A stretch of DNA of 64,000 bases, taken from contig OY987243.1 of the NCBI GenBank assembly GCA_963920765.1, positions 9,176,001-9,240,000 on the forward strand, read 5' to 3'. The notes beneath the pieces are model-generated. The model ran no database searches. It saw only the letters and a list, made by a program, of their open reading frames with translations, and was not told the DNA's origin. The stretch's first letter is position 1. Every line of letters begins with the position of its first letter. Origin of the DNA: Ulota crispa. Its lineage: Eukaryota; Streptophyta; Bryopsida; Orthotrichales; Orthotrichaceae. The position numbers and the translations under genes were made by a program. Positions 1 to 13,564 of the stretch are shown here, piece after piece.

Positions 1-729
1 TATGGAAATTTGGGTTTATTTTATTTCTGCAATAGCATTGTCAAAAAGAAAAAGGTAGACCAAAAATAGGGATTTGGACAGCTGGACTTGCCAGAGGCAT
101 CCAAAGCCCGAGTAATGCTCATAGGATTCTATAGTCGTGGGTAGGATGGAAGGCTCTTGTGGATGAGGGTGCAATTTTGGATGATTCTGTACGTTAGGAT
201 AGGGAGGACTTAGGGTTTGAGGATGCATGCGCTATCTGGTTTTGATGCACATTAGTTTTTGCAATAGTTTGAACTGGGCTTTTTCTGCACGGGTGTTTCT
301 ATCTTTGCAATGCAAGTTGATCCTGGCTTTTTGAATTGCACGCCATATTGGACAGATGTGGCTGGAGAATATTTTGGTTTCTGCGCAATGTTTACACATT
401 GGCGACCCGATTGGCAAAGGAGAAAGAAAGCAAGTTCACGTCGTTTCTCCACCATGTTGAGATTTACCTGATGCTTTCAGCGTTTTGATCTAGGGTTTTG
501 TGATGTTGTATCAATGTGGGATTCTCTGATGCACATTGATTTCAGCATGGCTGTTGTTTCTTCCCCAGTCAAAGAATGTCTGTATGAGATTAGGATGTTT
601 CACCTGGTCCTTTTGCGCACTGTGGTTTAGGGTTTAGGGTGTTAACAAATTTCTCATATAAGTGTTCTGGTTTAGTTGCTGTAGCCAATATCCAACAAGA
701 TTTAGGGTTTTCTATACTTTGGTTTTAAC
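1..729. other. Intergenic, no gene recognised
   Basis: No open frame of convincing composition is seen on either strand. Two telomere-like TTTAGGG units lie near 626-640, but a pair is too few to be meaningful. The stretch leads directly into the decayed ORF that begins at the ATG at 730, so it may be the 5' flank of that element. Confidence 0.5.
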
Positions 730-3700
730 ATGGCTTGGAGTATGTCCAATAGAATTACATTGTGGAATTTGGAGGAAGAGGGCGTAGACCCAGAGTACTT
801 TGAAAAAATTGACATTGCAGGTGCATAGACGTTGGAGGCACTTCGGGTCACGTGCAAAGCTAACGACGTTTTGGAGTGGCCATTCCAATTCTGGGATGCT
901 GAAGACAGATGCTGCATCAAAAAGAAATTGGAGAGGGTTAATGTGATATGTGCAGAGGTATTTGTTGTTTGGCTTATCAAGAGGGACGTTGATTCCCACA
1001 AGCAACGTTGTGTTGAAGATGGGAGTCATGGTCCAACTGCTGTGGAGGTTGTACATGTTTCAGACAATGTTGCAGACAATCAAGAGCCCACAACTAATCT
1101 AGCAGTTCTGATGTTTGGCTCATTGCGTGTGAGTGGCACCGCAGATTCAAGCAAGGTGGACGATGTGCTTTGCAAATTTGTTCTCTTGTCAAACAAGGTC
1201 ATGGACCAATATTTAGAGCACGCCAAAAAACTTTGAGCAAAACTGAAGAGGGTCGCATTATCCAACCATGACTGGTGATTAAAGACCTTTGACCTAAATG
1301 GGAATGGGGTTGTGAAATTGTGATGCGAAGAGTGCAAAAAGGATTGTGGAGGTGGCAGTTCAGATCACACAAAGTCACACATTGACAACTTGTTCAACAA
1401 TTTCTACTGCTCACACATTGTGAGCACAACCCATGTGAGGAACTTTTGTGCAGCAAAGAATGTGGACTTCGACGACCACCCGCTGTCAGAGTCCAAGAAT
1501 GGAAGGGCAGTGACTTTAACACCCAAATGTCACAAGTAGTTGATTGCCAAGGGAGTTGACATTGTGCAGACACTGAATGCCACTCTCTCAGATGGGCTCA
1601 AACACTTCACAGTTCTTGGGAGTCTAGAAGCAGAGGACACTAGATGTTATTGGTTCAAGGTCAGATGCCAATACTATAGAGATTTGATGGTGCTCTGCCC
1701 ATTCAAGAAAAATCTGGAGGTGAACTTACAAAATCACATAAGCAGTTCAAAGCACAAGAAGGCTGTTCAAGACGCGGAGAAGCTGCTGAAGGAGTCAGTC
1801 CAATCTGGGCGACTAGGGCGTTCAAGCAAGTCCAGCACAACAAGTTTGCATTCTAATCAAGGTGACCTTCACAGATGGTTGATGCGGGGTATGTCAAGCA
1901 ATGTGGAAGGTATACCCAAAACCCTAGATAAATCTGTTTTTGCTAGATTGATGTATTATGGATTTTGAGGTCTAGTTGTTAAATATGGGGGCAACTCTTA
2001 TGAGGCGACTTCGTTACTCAATGACCCACATTCTAGAATTCAATGGTACACAGAGCCACATTTGTCTGCTGCAATTGCAATTAATGTTGGCATTGTTTAG
2101 GTGAGTGGGACATTTTGGCATAGATAGTGTAGTTGGATGTCCGTCTCTTTAAATCCCTTCCTAGATCTAACGTGTCTTCTGTGTGCCCAGATTCCACATG
2201 AGAATGATTTCCTAATGAGAATTTTGAGAGAGGATTAGGCACTGGTGAAGAGGGGCCACATGAGCACTGTTGGGGGATCCATGTAGGATACTTATCTGTC
2301 CATGAAGTCTTGAAACACACAAGGGACTTGACTAGGAAGTACCGCTTAGAGAGGTTGCATTATTGGCATGCAAAGACAAGGATAGTCCAACTAAAGGTAA
2401 GACGACCAACCTTGCGTGAGAGTGCCATCAACGCTGCATTTGATAACAATGTAATGAAATTTTGTAACAATATCATAAGTGCCCATAAGACAGGAGCATT
2501 TGGGGGCAAACCGGGACTTTGGGACTTTTTGAAGGACATGGTAGCAAATTTGAATAGGGACAATTGTGGGAATCAATTTAGTGAAAACACTAAATGCTTT
2601 TCTCAAGCAATGCGGATCTATGGAGGTCATTGTCTTTGTGATTTATTTGCTCTTAATTTTGCAGGTCCCAGCTACAACACTATTTGTTGGGAGTGTAGAA
2701 AAGGGGTTCAATTCATAGCTGGAGAGGATGCCGACATTTTCAAATCCATTGCTAGTATTTATGCTAATGCTAAGGTTTCACACGGGATCATTGACTCTGT
2801 TCCTGTTATTCTAGCAAAGGATGAGACTAAGGTCAAGGGTCGTGTTTCTTGGGAGGCGAGGTGAGATACACTGGTCGGATTTTGTGGTCCATGAGAGGAC
2901 CATATCTGTATTTCAGATTATAAGCCTATTGTAGGAGAACAAGAGGTTGGATATAATAAAGTGGTGGATTCTTTTAGGTTAGATAAGGTAGGTGGTTTTG
3001 CTAGAATAATTGTTGTTAATCTGATGCATGAAAAATTGTCCCAATTAGTGCTTGTAGCTTGCTGTACCTGCGGCTGTTTTGAGTCTCACTAGGTTAGACG
3101 TCAGTGGGACCGTATTGACAAGTTATGGATGTAGCACTGCTACTCTATTGTAGGTCCTATCATAGGACATGCTAGTGATGGTGACTCGTGGAGAAGGCAG
3201 TTAATGCTTTAGGACTTCAGAGGTGTAGAGGGACCAAGGTTAGTAGTTGATTGGGAGGGTTGGGTATTTTCTTTAGCATTGAATTTGCGTGGTGAAGCTA
3301 CAGATTTGCACGATCAGGATTATATCCACAATGGTAAAAAACTTCTGAACCCTATTGATAGCAATGTCTGCACTTTGAGATTAGGTGGTGATTTAGCCCT
3401 ACATCAGCATATATGTCAAGTGTTCAACCGCTTCACATTTGATGAACATGGGCTACTTCAAGAGGATTTTGATAGGAAGGATCAGCAAAATTGGGCAAGT
3501 GCTCAGAGGTTGTGTTTGAAGAAGGTTAGAGATTGCTTACGCTCTCTTTGTTTGTGTAATGATGTGCATTGTGAACGAACACTTGGTACTGAGGTGTATT
3601 TGGAAATATGTGCAAATTACATTGACATCTTTCTCTCTATATGACACGACCTCCGAGATCGGATTGTGAAAGTTGCCAAAGTATCATTTTTTTTAGAATT

Positions 3701-5218
3701 TGGAAGTTATGGATGAGGCATGGTAATCATGGAGTAATGGGTAATACTGAACCTATTAACCCTAAAGTTGATTTCATAAGTCAGCAATACTTTTTAGACA
3801 TCCAAACGTCTTGTCATTTTGTGGTTTTACTACTTTGCCATTTTTGCAACAAGTACCCTCACTTGTCTGTTCCGTTGCATCTAACCGGTAGTGACTCATA
3901 TGAGATTTTTTTTTCAAAAATCGGGGGAATGGTAGGCATGGAAAGAGCATATGACTTTCATGAATTGGTTGGTTGTGCAAATATTGTCAATCATTTGTCT
4001 TAGATTGAGTACGATAGGAACGAGATTAAGTTTGGCAGGGCACACAACAAGATGAATAACATCTGGGCAAAGCTGCATGAATTGAAGGAGGGTGAAGTGC
4101 AACATGATCTTGGAGACTATGCAGCTATAGGAACCAGTGATCAGGTCATTGAAGCCTTAAAGGAGGGACTACAAGATGCGCAAAGGTTAATCAATACCCT
4201 CAACATGGCTTCAAATCCGCAAGCCGCTGCCAAGCAAAAGCTTTGGTTTGAAAAGCCTTGGATAACTGAGCGAGGAGATAAGCAATCCTTTGCCTTCACG
4301 GCCTCCAAAAAACCTGTGCACGGCAAAGATGGTGACATGGAGGTCCTTCAGGAAGGGTCACAGCAGAGAGAGCTCGACTTGCAACGTGAAGCTCAAGTAG
4401 TGGAGCTTCAAGTGGAGGACTCTCGAGAATTAGCTGAAGAAGAAATATTTGACGATGAAGTCCCAGCTGTCATAGTAGCTGAGAGTGAAACTCGGGATGT
4501 CATTTTTGACATGTTGAGCTTTCATGAAGACCAGGTGACTTTGTTACCACTTCCTATAAAAGTTGAATCATATGTGGAGTTTGATGGCCATAAAATACTC
4601 AAATCCACTTTGGTTGGGCAATTAAACAGAAACCCTTTTTTGTCCAAAGACAGATTGATAAGAGTGAAGAATTCTTTGTATTATAATAATAGTGATGCAT
4701 ATGTTGGTGCTGCTCAATGCTCCAACACTTGTTTTGTTGGGATAGGCTTGGATGTTGGGGTTTTTTTTGTACAGAGTTCTACTATCACACGATCGTCTCA
4801 TGTGACTAAAGCAAAGAAGAGGGGAAAATGTCAAGTTGCAAAGTCTGGTGTACCTACTTCTGTATTAGAAGGTTTAGACATGGATATGTGGTGGGTAGGG
4901 TGTATCCAAAAGATGCAGAGGCGTGCAGGTGGAAATTCATGGGGATCTCTGAAGTAACCACTCAATTTGGCAAAACGTGCTAGAGCTACAAGTAACAATT
5001 CTAATCCAAATTCTCATATTCAAATTATGATGCATTATTATACTCGTGCACCTGGGCAGTACAAATTTAGGTACAATTTAACAGACTCAAAATGGATAGA
5101 TCTTGACTCCATTATCACTAACTTAACCCTCACTTATAATTCAGATTCTCATGTTTATAGTTTAGATCTTGATGATGCGGACAACCTCAATGACTATGTG
5201 TCTTACAAAAAAGTGTAA
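730..5218 (+). pseudogene. Decayed transposase-like ORF with LTGSDSYEIFF motif
   Basis: A long plus-strand coding remnant can be followed from the ATG at 730 to the TAA at 5216. It runs in frame 1 to about 2100, then in frame 3 from about 2260 to 3640, then in frame 2 from about 3690. A probable intron starts at the TAG|GTGAGT at 2100/2101. The second frame change falls in the T run near 3691. The N-terminal part (about 1321-1450) has a zinc-finger-like CEEC cluster followed by H and C residues. The part near 3880-3915 has the motif LTGSDSYEIFFSKIGG. That resembles the (S/Q)DxxExFF block around the last acidic residue of several RNase H-fold transposases, so a transposase role is inferred, not shown. 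Internal stops are 7 TGA, about 7 TAG and 1 TAA. The C-terminal part is acidic and then polar. The exact family is not recognised; a domesticated gene is unlikely because of the many breaks. Confidence 0.6.
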
Positions 5219-5848
5219 TATTTTTTTGTTTTGACTCCTTCATCTTTCTAATTTTTCCTAGTAAGTATGTTCTAGACATTATACAAATAAATTTGATTCC
5301 ATACTAGAGATGAATCTATGTATAAGCGCAATTGCCCAAATTTGTTTTGGTTCTAGGATAATTTATCTATTAGGCTGAAATGCCTATATTATAGGACTGG
5401 GATGAAAGGTAGGGTAAGGATGTAAACTTCATTTTCTCCCTAAGATCCAAATGTCTTCTCCCAAATCTGCTCAAAAAGCCTACATCAATCTTGCCATTGC
5501 CCACCCTAAACCCGCATGTGACAAGACAAGTGAGATGTGACAGTACTTGTGTTTGTAGGAAGTAGGATCTGCCTTTTTGGATGTGCCATTCTATGTACCA
5601 TGTTGCGGGCCAAACTGAGGGGACGATTGAGGGAACTTTTTGGGTACCAGGATCCCAGATTGACAAGGTGCCACAACGGACAGTAAAGTGGAAGCTCTTC
5701 CCCTGGATGCGAGCCTCCATGCACAGAAACAGTGGCCAAGTATGCCTTCTTCTCCTCTTACTCCATTTGGTTCACTGTATCCTGCCCCTTCTAGTTCTTA
5801 CCACGTTTGCTTCTAGCTCTAGGTTTTGTTGCACTTGTGCTTATGGAG
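5219..5848. other. Intergenic between two decayed ORFs
   Basis: AT-rich at first (5219-5340), then more balanced. Short open frames exist on both strands over 5370-5880, but they overlap each other without recognisable motifs. I support no gene here. Confidence 0.4.
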
Positions 5849-6358
5849 ATGGCATTCAAGCGCAAGCGCACGGATTGTAGCCTTGCCACGGAAGTCTAGC
5901 TGAATTACCTTGTTGACCATTGTTGCTTGTTAGATGATGCGTGGATGCAGTTCGAGCGACGTCACAAAGATTGCGTTGGCTTCCTACAGATGTAGGCAGC
6001 ATGAACTGCTTCATCAAAGCAACACCGCCAGCTAGCAGGAAAAACCCTGGAGTGGGCTGCGTTGTGTCTGGCATTGCATGATGTCGCAATTGTGGCAACA
6101 ATGTACTTAGCTCGCCAAGCGAAGAAGTTCCTACTCCATCAATTTGACAGCAATGTCAACTTGTTGAAGAGGTTGTGGAGTTTGCATGAAGTTCTCCTAG
6201 AGTACATGCACACAAAAGAGCTAGACGAGTTGAGCGTGCAGGATTTGCAGCACATTCAATCTGCAGTTCATGCAGGTTGGCAGCTGGAGGTTGAAGTGCG
6301 CAGAGGTAATCCTTCTTATGAAGATCCTAGAATGTGGGTAACACCTGCGTTTTGAAAT
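5849..6358 (+). pseudogene. Decayed ORF of unknown function
   Basis: From the ATG at 5849 one frame reads MAFKRKRTDCSLATEV and continues to the TGA at about 6353. It is interrupted by two TAG codons and one TGA codon before 6062. The last 97 codons (6062-6352) are uninterrupted and helix-rich, including ARQAKKFLLHQFDSNVNLLK. The basic N-terminus and the helical downstream part resemble the pattern of other transposon-borne accessory ORFs, but I do not recognise the family. The stop types match the C-to-T decay seen in the neighbouring element that ends at 5218. It could be an accessory ORF of that element or an unrelated fragment. Confidence 0.4.
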
Positions 6359-7021
6359 TGAGGTAGCAAGCAAATGTTGCTTTCCTTCCTTTTGTGCATG
6401 TTGTATGTTGCATTTTTTTGAAGTTTCTGTGTTCACCACAAATTATTGAACTCTGTCTTTTCTACATTCAACCCTACTGATTCTTGTGCATTACTTGTGC
6501 TCTGCAAATTTCGAATGCAAGGTGTGGTTGGGGGTGTGAGCATTGTAGGATAGCGCTCTTTGAATGTGTATGTTGTGTTTTGTAATTGAAGCCGCTTGTC
6601 TAGTTTTTGAAGTTGCATGCTTTGGGATGCTACATTCATCATAGTTTTTCACACCTGTTGGCAGCGTATGTTAGGTCTTTGGACCTCAAACATCATGGGC
6701 TTGTTTTTGGAACTCCAAGTTTGTAAGTCCGTGTTTTCTGCTGCAATTTTGGAGAACAAACTATTGTTCTATTTTTTTGTGTATACTCCTTGTGATGTGT
6801 TTATGAACACACTCCCTAAAGCAAATGATGGGTGGCACTCATTTCATACCACAAACTTTTAAATGTTGGGAATTCCTAAGTCTTAGTTTCCTTTCTTGCT
6901 TTTTTTTGCTATTTTGCCCGAATACCAAACGCCTCCCCTAAACGCTAAAACCCTAGAAGCCTAGACTCTAAACCATATGTATTCTAAATCATAAACCCTT
7001 CAATTGGTCATTGGTATACCA
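6359..7021. other. Intergenic, nothing recognised
   Basis: T-rich sequence with short open frames (for example 6617-6862) that have no family resemblance. It ends at the TTAA boundary of the element at 7022. Confidence 0.4.
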
Positions 7022-7366
7022 TTAACCCTTAAAAGACAAGGCTACATAGGGTGTACACTGCTGTACAACTAGCATTTGCTACCAACAAAACACTACGGGA
7101 AACCATGGTCTTTTTGACAAAAAAATGTGACATAATTTATAGTTATTGTAGATTAAATCACACTTTTTTGTCAAAAAGACCATGGTTTTGTTGTAGTGAA
7201 AAGTTTTAATTTGGGATCTTGACTACCTCACTAGAATTACAATGGTCTATATTCTAACTTCTTTGTTGATCTCAAATGTAATAAAGGTGAGAGTGCACTC
7301 CAAATACAAGAAAAATACATTGTATTGTATTGGTTGCAAAGGGCTGCCTTGTCGTTTAAGGGTTAA
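7022..7366. mobile_element. TTAA-flanked MITE (piggyBac-like), interrupted by a second MITE
   Basis: The left end reads TTAACCCTTAAAAGACAAGG. The right end is its near-perfect inverse, GTCGTTTAAGGGTTAA. TTAA at both ends with inverted repeats starting CCC is the hallmark of piggyBac-superfamily insertions. The interior is homologous to 37900-38118, which shares the TTTGCTACCAA block, the TTTTAATTTGGGATCT block and the TCAAATGTAATA block. That copy lacks the 108-bp insertion found here at 7091-7198. There is no coding capacity. Confidence 0.75.
7091..7198. mobile_element. 108-bp CACTA-ended hairpin MITE nested in a TTAA element
   Basis: It starts CACTACGGGAAACCATGG and ends with CCATGGTTTTGTTGTAGTG. 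The terminal inverted repeats run about 35 bp and include GGTCTTTTTGACAAAAAA on one side and its inverse on the other. It is flanked by AAA on both sides, which fits a 3-bp target duplication typical of CACTA elements. It would fold into a strong hairpin. The empty site is visible in the related copy near 37955. Confidence 0.75.
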
Positions 7367-9983
7367 CATGAAAAATTCTTGTATTTCTAATGAATATAGC
7401 ATCCAATCAATTACAATGAATTTCTATGTATAATGAAAGGTAGGGTACCTAAAATGGACGTACTTTAGAAATTTAGGTAAATAAAGCCCTACCTAAACTC
7501 TGAGAATTTACCTACATAGCTATTAAGTAATAGGAGGTTGAACACATGTGATCGATGACCACCTCAAGTAGTGCTCCCCCTGGGATAGATTGTGAGAAGA
7601 AGAGAGATGTGGGACAATTGATAATATGAGCAAAGATGAGCATATTTGTGATTATTGGATCTTTAGTTTTGCATGGTAGAGGAGAGTTTTTTTATTGTAA
7701 GAAAATTCATGTTACACTTTTTGAATCACCACAGAAGAAATTAAAAAATAAATAAATCCATGGACACTTGACCTTTGAAGAGATGAAGCACAACCATAAT
7801 TATGGAAAAAATGCTTTATACATTAATTTGGGAAAAAAAAATCCAAAATGTATTTTGGGAATACTAAATTTTGCATTTGTGAGGATATTTGGTGATTTGA
7901 AGTGAGTTTTTTTTACTATTCTTATAAAGTATTTCATCATAGATGAAAGGTCTTAGAGAAATCATCATAGTATTCACTCTAAAATCACCTAATACCCATA
8001 AAATTTGAAAATTGAAAAAGTCCTACTACGTAAGCTTTTCCCCAATTTAATGAATAACATGTTAAAAGATTTGAGGAGAGGAACTTGCAAAGCCTCTTGC
8101 TTTATTGCAAAACATGTTAGCCTTTCATTCAAAAACATTTCCACCCACCTTTTTAGAATTTAGGCATTTGAATTTAATGTGTGTCAAAGTTGTAAGTAAT
8201 TTAGGAACTAGTGCCATGCAAGATTTGTAAATGTGAAATCATTAGAACAAAAAGATAATACATGTTGGAATTCCAAATTTCCCATTATTCACAATTTTGT
8301 CTAATTTGAAGATCATTTTGGGATAGTAAGAGTATATTTTCCTATAGGGCCACACTAATCAGTACTAGCAATATCAAATATTACATCGTAGAATTAATTA
8401 TATAAGAATTAAACAACTAACATTTTTAAAACAAGTTGGTCATTGTCAAAATTATTGTCTTGTCACAATGTGAATCAAGTCTTTTATTAAAACTAGAAGC
8501 ACTCATTGGAAATTAAAATATTGTTTATGACTATGAGAGGCTATATTTGTGCAAGGGTTTAGAATGTGTTCATAAATTAAGAATAGAATAAGTATTGGAT
8601 AAAGAAGCAAAAAAACTGTGATATAGTTATAACTCTTTTGTGACCAATTAATTATTGTTGTGTTAAATAGCTAATTTGGATTCCAGTATCAATTAAATTT
8701 TACTAGAAAATGCATAGATCATATCATTTTAAAAATTAAATTCTATATTCTCACATATTTTGTGCCTCCAAATGTTTTAGAGTTCAATTTAAAAAATTTA
8801 AGTGCATAAACTCTTAAAATGGAAATGTTTATGAGGTATTTAAAATAGTAGTGCTTTTGTAACAATTTAAAGATTGTATCTTAAAAGCTTAAAATATACT
8901 CCTTTAGAAAATTGACTTGCATAGTGTATCTTACTATGAGCTCAAAGTGTACATCAATTATACCATGATGATTATCATATAATTCCTTGAATTATTCCCA
9001 AATTTTTTTAATATAATTATCATGCTTTCAGCATTTTTGTAGCTACCATGGTTTTTTATGACAATTTTTTCTTAAAGTGATAAAACTTAATATAATATAA
9101 AACAATACAATATTGTCAATTATAAACAAGGAGATTCAATTTTAGGCATATATTACTATATGAGGAAGATATTGAGTTTCTCAAGTGTCTATTTGTATAT
9201 AGATATCTACTAAATTCTGACCCAAGTACAAACCCAAAATAAGTTTTTGAATTAAATAAATTAAATTGCTATCTGATATTGAAAGAAGTGCATTAATTTG
9301 TAAGTGTTTATTAAAGTATAATTCACTATCTTTTAATGGGATGGTAAATAGACATCATGCTCATGCTGTTTAACTTTCATGTGTGATAGGTACAAAGTAA
9401 AATTGCAGCAAAATCTTATGTATCTAGCACACAAAGCAAAAGCCTTGCTTTAGGAAGTCAACCTTTGCAAGTAATAATTTATATTCCCAAAAGTAATACA
9501 AGACTGTTAAGGTTGTATATGGATGAATGACAACTTCTCTAAATTATAAATTTTTGTACATTCCTTGGAACAAGTAACTTAATTAACCTTTACTTTAGAA
9601 ATACCATTGAACATTATGTACAAACTATCGTTTTGTATAGAGATGGTAAATTTGTCCATCTTCATGTATATTGTTTTTGTAATCAGTAGTAAAATGATTT
9701 TGATCATTTTTGCATGAAAGATTTTTATATTTCTAGTTTTGTTATGAGTTGTAATTGAGTGATAAATTTTTGATGTAAAACATTGTGTTGATGTAATAGT
9801 GTAGATTGTGAAGAAACTATTCTATGATAAAATAAAAAATTGCTTATAAATAATATGTTGTGTTTATCTTTTATGTTGTTGAAGAACTTAGCAAAGATAG
9901 TACATTTGGTTAATTTTATATTTTGTGTAATTAGGCAAGTATAAATTCTTAATCTTGCAGTATATTCACAAAACCAATTACTT
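7367..9983. other. AT-rich intergenic, nothing recognised
   Basis: About 2.6 kb of very AT-rich sequence with no open frame of note, no RNA gene signature and no clear tandem repeat. Confidence 0.5.
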
Positions 9984-10632
9984 TTAACCCCTAAATGCCC
10001 AAGACACCTCATTTTGATGCCAACAATACTTTGAAGTTTAATCAAACCTGACAAAGCTACTATATTTAGTAATTAGAATTTTAGAATTATTCTTTTTGAA
10101 GTCTAGTTTTAGCATCAAAAGCGCGATTTTGAAAATTACTGATTATAAATTTTCTATTCAAGATTTTGCGCAAGGGTGTCCATTGCACTCTTGAGTTTTT
10201 TAGTGTTGAGAGCTCATGAAAATGAGCCTCAAACACACTAGATCTTGGAGGAAATTTCACACTAGAAATTCATTTAAAAAAATTGTAAAAGAGATTTTGA
10301 AAAGCTGTAAATGGATTGGAGTTATTTATGTTATGTCCTTTAACCTCATATTTTTTTGGCAACCAACACTTTAGATTTGACATGTGAAAAGAGGATTGAA
10401 AGACTTCAAGTCAATTTTGCAATTTTAACACCCTCTTGATCAAACATTATAATCTTTCAATCCATAAGCGGAATTGTTATGTTTTCTTTTCCTATATGAT
10501 GTCTAACATATCTAGTTTGAATTTGTACGGTTACAATTTTAAAAAAATCAATAAAATTTACCAAAATGTCTGCTTTCAATTTAGAGCAAATTCCTAGAAG
10601 CTCCAAAAAGGCCTTGGGCATTTAGGGGTTAA
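9984..10632. mobile_element. TTAA-flanked MITE (piggyBac-like), 649 bp
   Basis: The ends are perfect inverted repeats: TTAACCCCTAAATGCCCA at the left and TGGGCATTTAGGGGTTAA (reading as GGGCATTTAGGGG then TTAA) at the right. TTAA occurs at both borders (9984-9987 and 10629-10632). The interior is homologous over most of its length to the element in intron 1 of the ABC1 kinase gene (39301-39952), for example TTCTATTCAAGATTTTG and GCAAGGGTGTCCATTG. It is non-coding, so it would depend on a transposase made elsewhere. Confidence 0.85.
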
Positions 10633-13564
10633 TATTAGATACGATTTTTTTTGTTACAATCTATTTCTATGTGACCTGTATGTTTTTTTTAATAATGGGT
10701 AAATTCGAAAGGACAATTTCCTTGTTTTTTACAAGTACAGTAGTGCTTGGATATGATGAAGGTATCCGGACAGCATATCCTTTCATGTAAGGAAAACATT
10801 CATTGTAACTAAACAAGTTTTTGTAGCTCTCCAACCACCAGGGACAGTCATCTACTTCATCTTAGCCAAGCATTTTTCCTTATAAAGGTTCATCTTAGGG
10901 AGGCACTACTGTACTATAAGTTGGTTCCTCATATGTACAAGGTTGCTAAAGTGTGAGCAAGGAGCAAGGAGCATTGAGCAACAAGCAATGAGTGGTGAGC
11001 GATGGGCAAAGTTTAGGGTGCAATTTGAAAATAAGAAATGGTATAATGGTTACATTTTGATTATCATATATACCCAAAAATATTATTGAAATGGGGTTTT
11101 TTTGTGGATGATGTTTGGAAATCATCCAAAGCATCAAGTGGATGAAAAATTCAATATGGATGAATGAAAGTTAAAGTGGATGAATGTATTTGAAAGGAAG
11201 AAAGAAAGTGTGGTGCTAATGTGTTCAAGAGGGTTAAAGCTTAGAGAAAAGGGTGATGGAAAATACTCAAGATATACAGAAAATAGAAACTCTCCTATAA
11301 TTAGTGTTTCTAAGAGATATGATTGGAGAAAAGTCTACAAAGGCGGTTTATTATTATTAAAAAAATTAATTTCAAGTACAAGGAAATTTGGAGAGCAAAA
11401 TTTTAGAAACAAAGAATCAGTACTTAATTTCTATAATCATCACTCCACAAATTTTGGTTAGATGAGATATGCAAGAGTCATAAATTGCTGACAACATTTA
11501 GAGTAGACATAATATTGCAGAATACCAACAAAATTATGTTCAAAGGTTAAACGGTCCAAAGATGTTGTACATTAGACTATATTAAGAAATAACAACATTA
11601 AATAGTCTACAAATTGTGATCATTATGAATCTTAATCAATGGTTGGATTAGATCAATTATAGACTTAAGGATGTGAAGTAAAACATGTGTTCAATGTAGC
11701 GAAACAAATTTGTTTGTATCAATGATTTAAAAAACAAAATTGAACAATATGCATCTATTGATCCATTTACACTTTTGGGGTGTTGGGATAAGATCAACTA
11801 CAAACAGAAAAGAGTAAAGTAGATCAATTGGTCTAAGCAAGAAATGAAAATAACAATTTAGTAATGTTTAAAAACAACAGAGTTGAATAATATGTAACTA
11901 ATGTTCCTTATGCACTTTTTGGAGGGTGGGATTGAACTATCACAAATAAGAGAACATTAAATAAAACATGTGGTCTAGGTAGCCAAAGCAAATATTTTTG
12001 TAATCCTTTACAAGAATGACATAATTAAATAATAACTGGCTAATGATACTTATACACTTCATAGGCTTTATGTTAGAACAAATGAAATCAACAAGGTATA
12101 ATGGGAAAGGTAGGGACTCTTGTGCAAAAGTATCAAGGTCACCTTATTGTTGGTGGCAAAAGCAAGAAAGCTAGCTATAGTGAGAGTCATTATAATTTAT
12201 AAAGATTATTTGTTAAAACCAAATTTGGGTAACATGCCTATCCAACTAAACATCAATTTAGCAAAAATTGTGCGTTATTAGATGCTTTATGTATCGTACA
12301 TGTACAAAATGTATGAATTCATTTGAAAATTTTCAAAAACATATCTATTTGATAAAAACAACAAAACTGGTGTTTTGGCCTTTCCTTGAAAATATTAAAA
12401 GGATTAATGGAGAGAACTGCATCATCTACACATTGTGTTCTGGTAACAATGGACCCTATTTTGAACCTAGTGGGGGAAAGAGGCCGTATTCCAACAAATG
12501 CTTACTCAACCAAACAACCTCCCCAAAATCCGAAGAGGCCTACAAAAGATGAGGGCTTCCTAGATAATGGACTGAAGTACATTTTAGAACTTCACATAAA
12601 AGTTAAAGAGTTTTTAAACTATTTCAATGAGCAGGTTCTAGGGTACCGCACATAAGAGTCAATGAATTCCTTTAGATGGAATGTTTAGTTCTAATGTGAT
12701 GGAAAGATTTCCCTTAGCATGGAATTCTAATGAACATGGCTGCCACTATAAGAAGACCCTTTATACTACCTTAACCATACATATACCATAAAATTTACTT
12801 GAATAACTAATTGCAATTGCATGGCTCTTAGATCATTACAAAATTATGTAAATCATTATTTATAAATGGATAGGATTCAAGATACTGTTTTAAAATTGGA
12901 TAAGGAATTATGATAACCCTTTTACCTATGTGTAGTGTAGTTTAATATTCATTTGCATCAAAATGAATGTATTAATAATCATCTTGGCAACCAGATTATC
13001 AATCAACAAATTTAGAACTGCTCCATTTGCACATTTGGTGTTGGCGTAGCTGGGGCCAACTTGGAACTTGGAGAAAATGACAAGGATACAACACACATTT
13101 GGAAACTTCCAAATACTCTCCCTGGATACCAAGGAGGGCTTTTTTGGATATGGAGGACCTGAAAAGCAGCTTCCCATATGAGATTTTAATTACCACACGC
13201 TTGAATTGATTTCATAGGTTTAGCATTTCATCCAAACCTGAATCCATGACAAATACGTTCATGAAGTTAGTGTTAGTATATTGTGAGTAAATGAAAATGC
13301 TACCATTAATTAGGGAAACTAATGCTATGCATAGCAAGTGATTGCACAATGCGAGTTCAACCAATCATATTCCATTTTATTAACCTTAATTGCAAAAACA
13401 TGGCCAAATTTTCTATTTGCACTTGCCTTGACATAAAACAAATAGAAAAAGTATTGGGAAAATAATCAATGTCATATTCAATGCTTGAAAAGTAGTGTTG
13501 AAGCAATCAAAGATAAGAAGAGAAGGTCTTAAACCACAAGCGCCAGATCTAAGTCATGTTGTTT
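10633..13564. other. Intergenic; possible left end of a composite element near 10940-11190
   Basis: Mostly AT-rich with no supported gene. At 10955-11000 there is a GAGCAAxxAGCAATGAG-type run, and at 11150-11190 there are GGATGAATG motifs. Similar blocks recur near 29300-29700, the GAGCAA block in inverted orientation (see findings). ORFs at 11180, 12268 and 12386 have no recognisable motifs. Confidence 0.35.

Noticed and set aside
626-645. Telomere-like TTTAGGG pair
   Set aside because: Only two units, within ordinary sequence; no evidence of an interstitial telomere.
11180-11461. 93-codon ORF as a gene
   Set aside because: Lysine- and asparagine-rich AT-driven composition, no motifs, no splice context.
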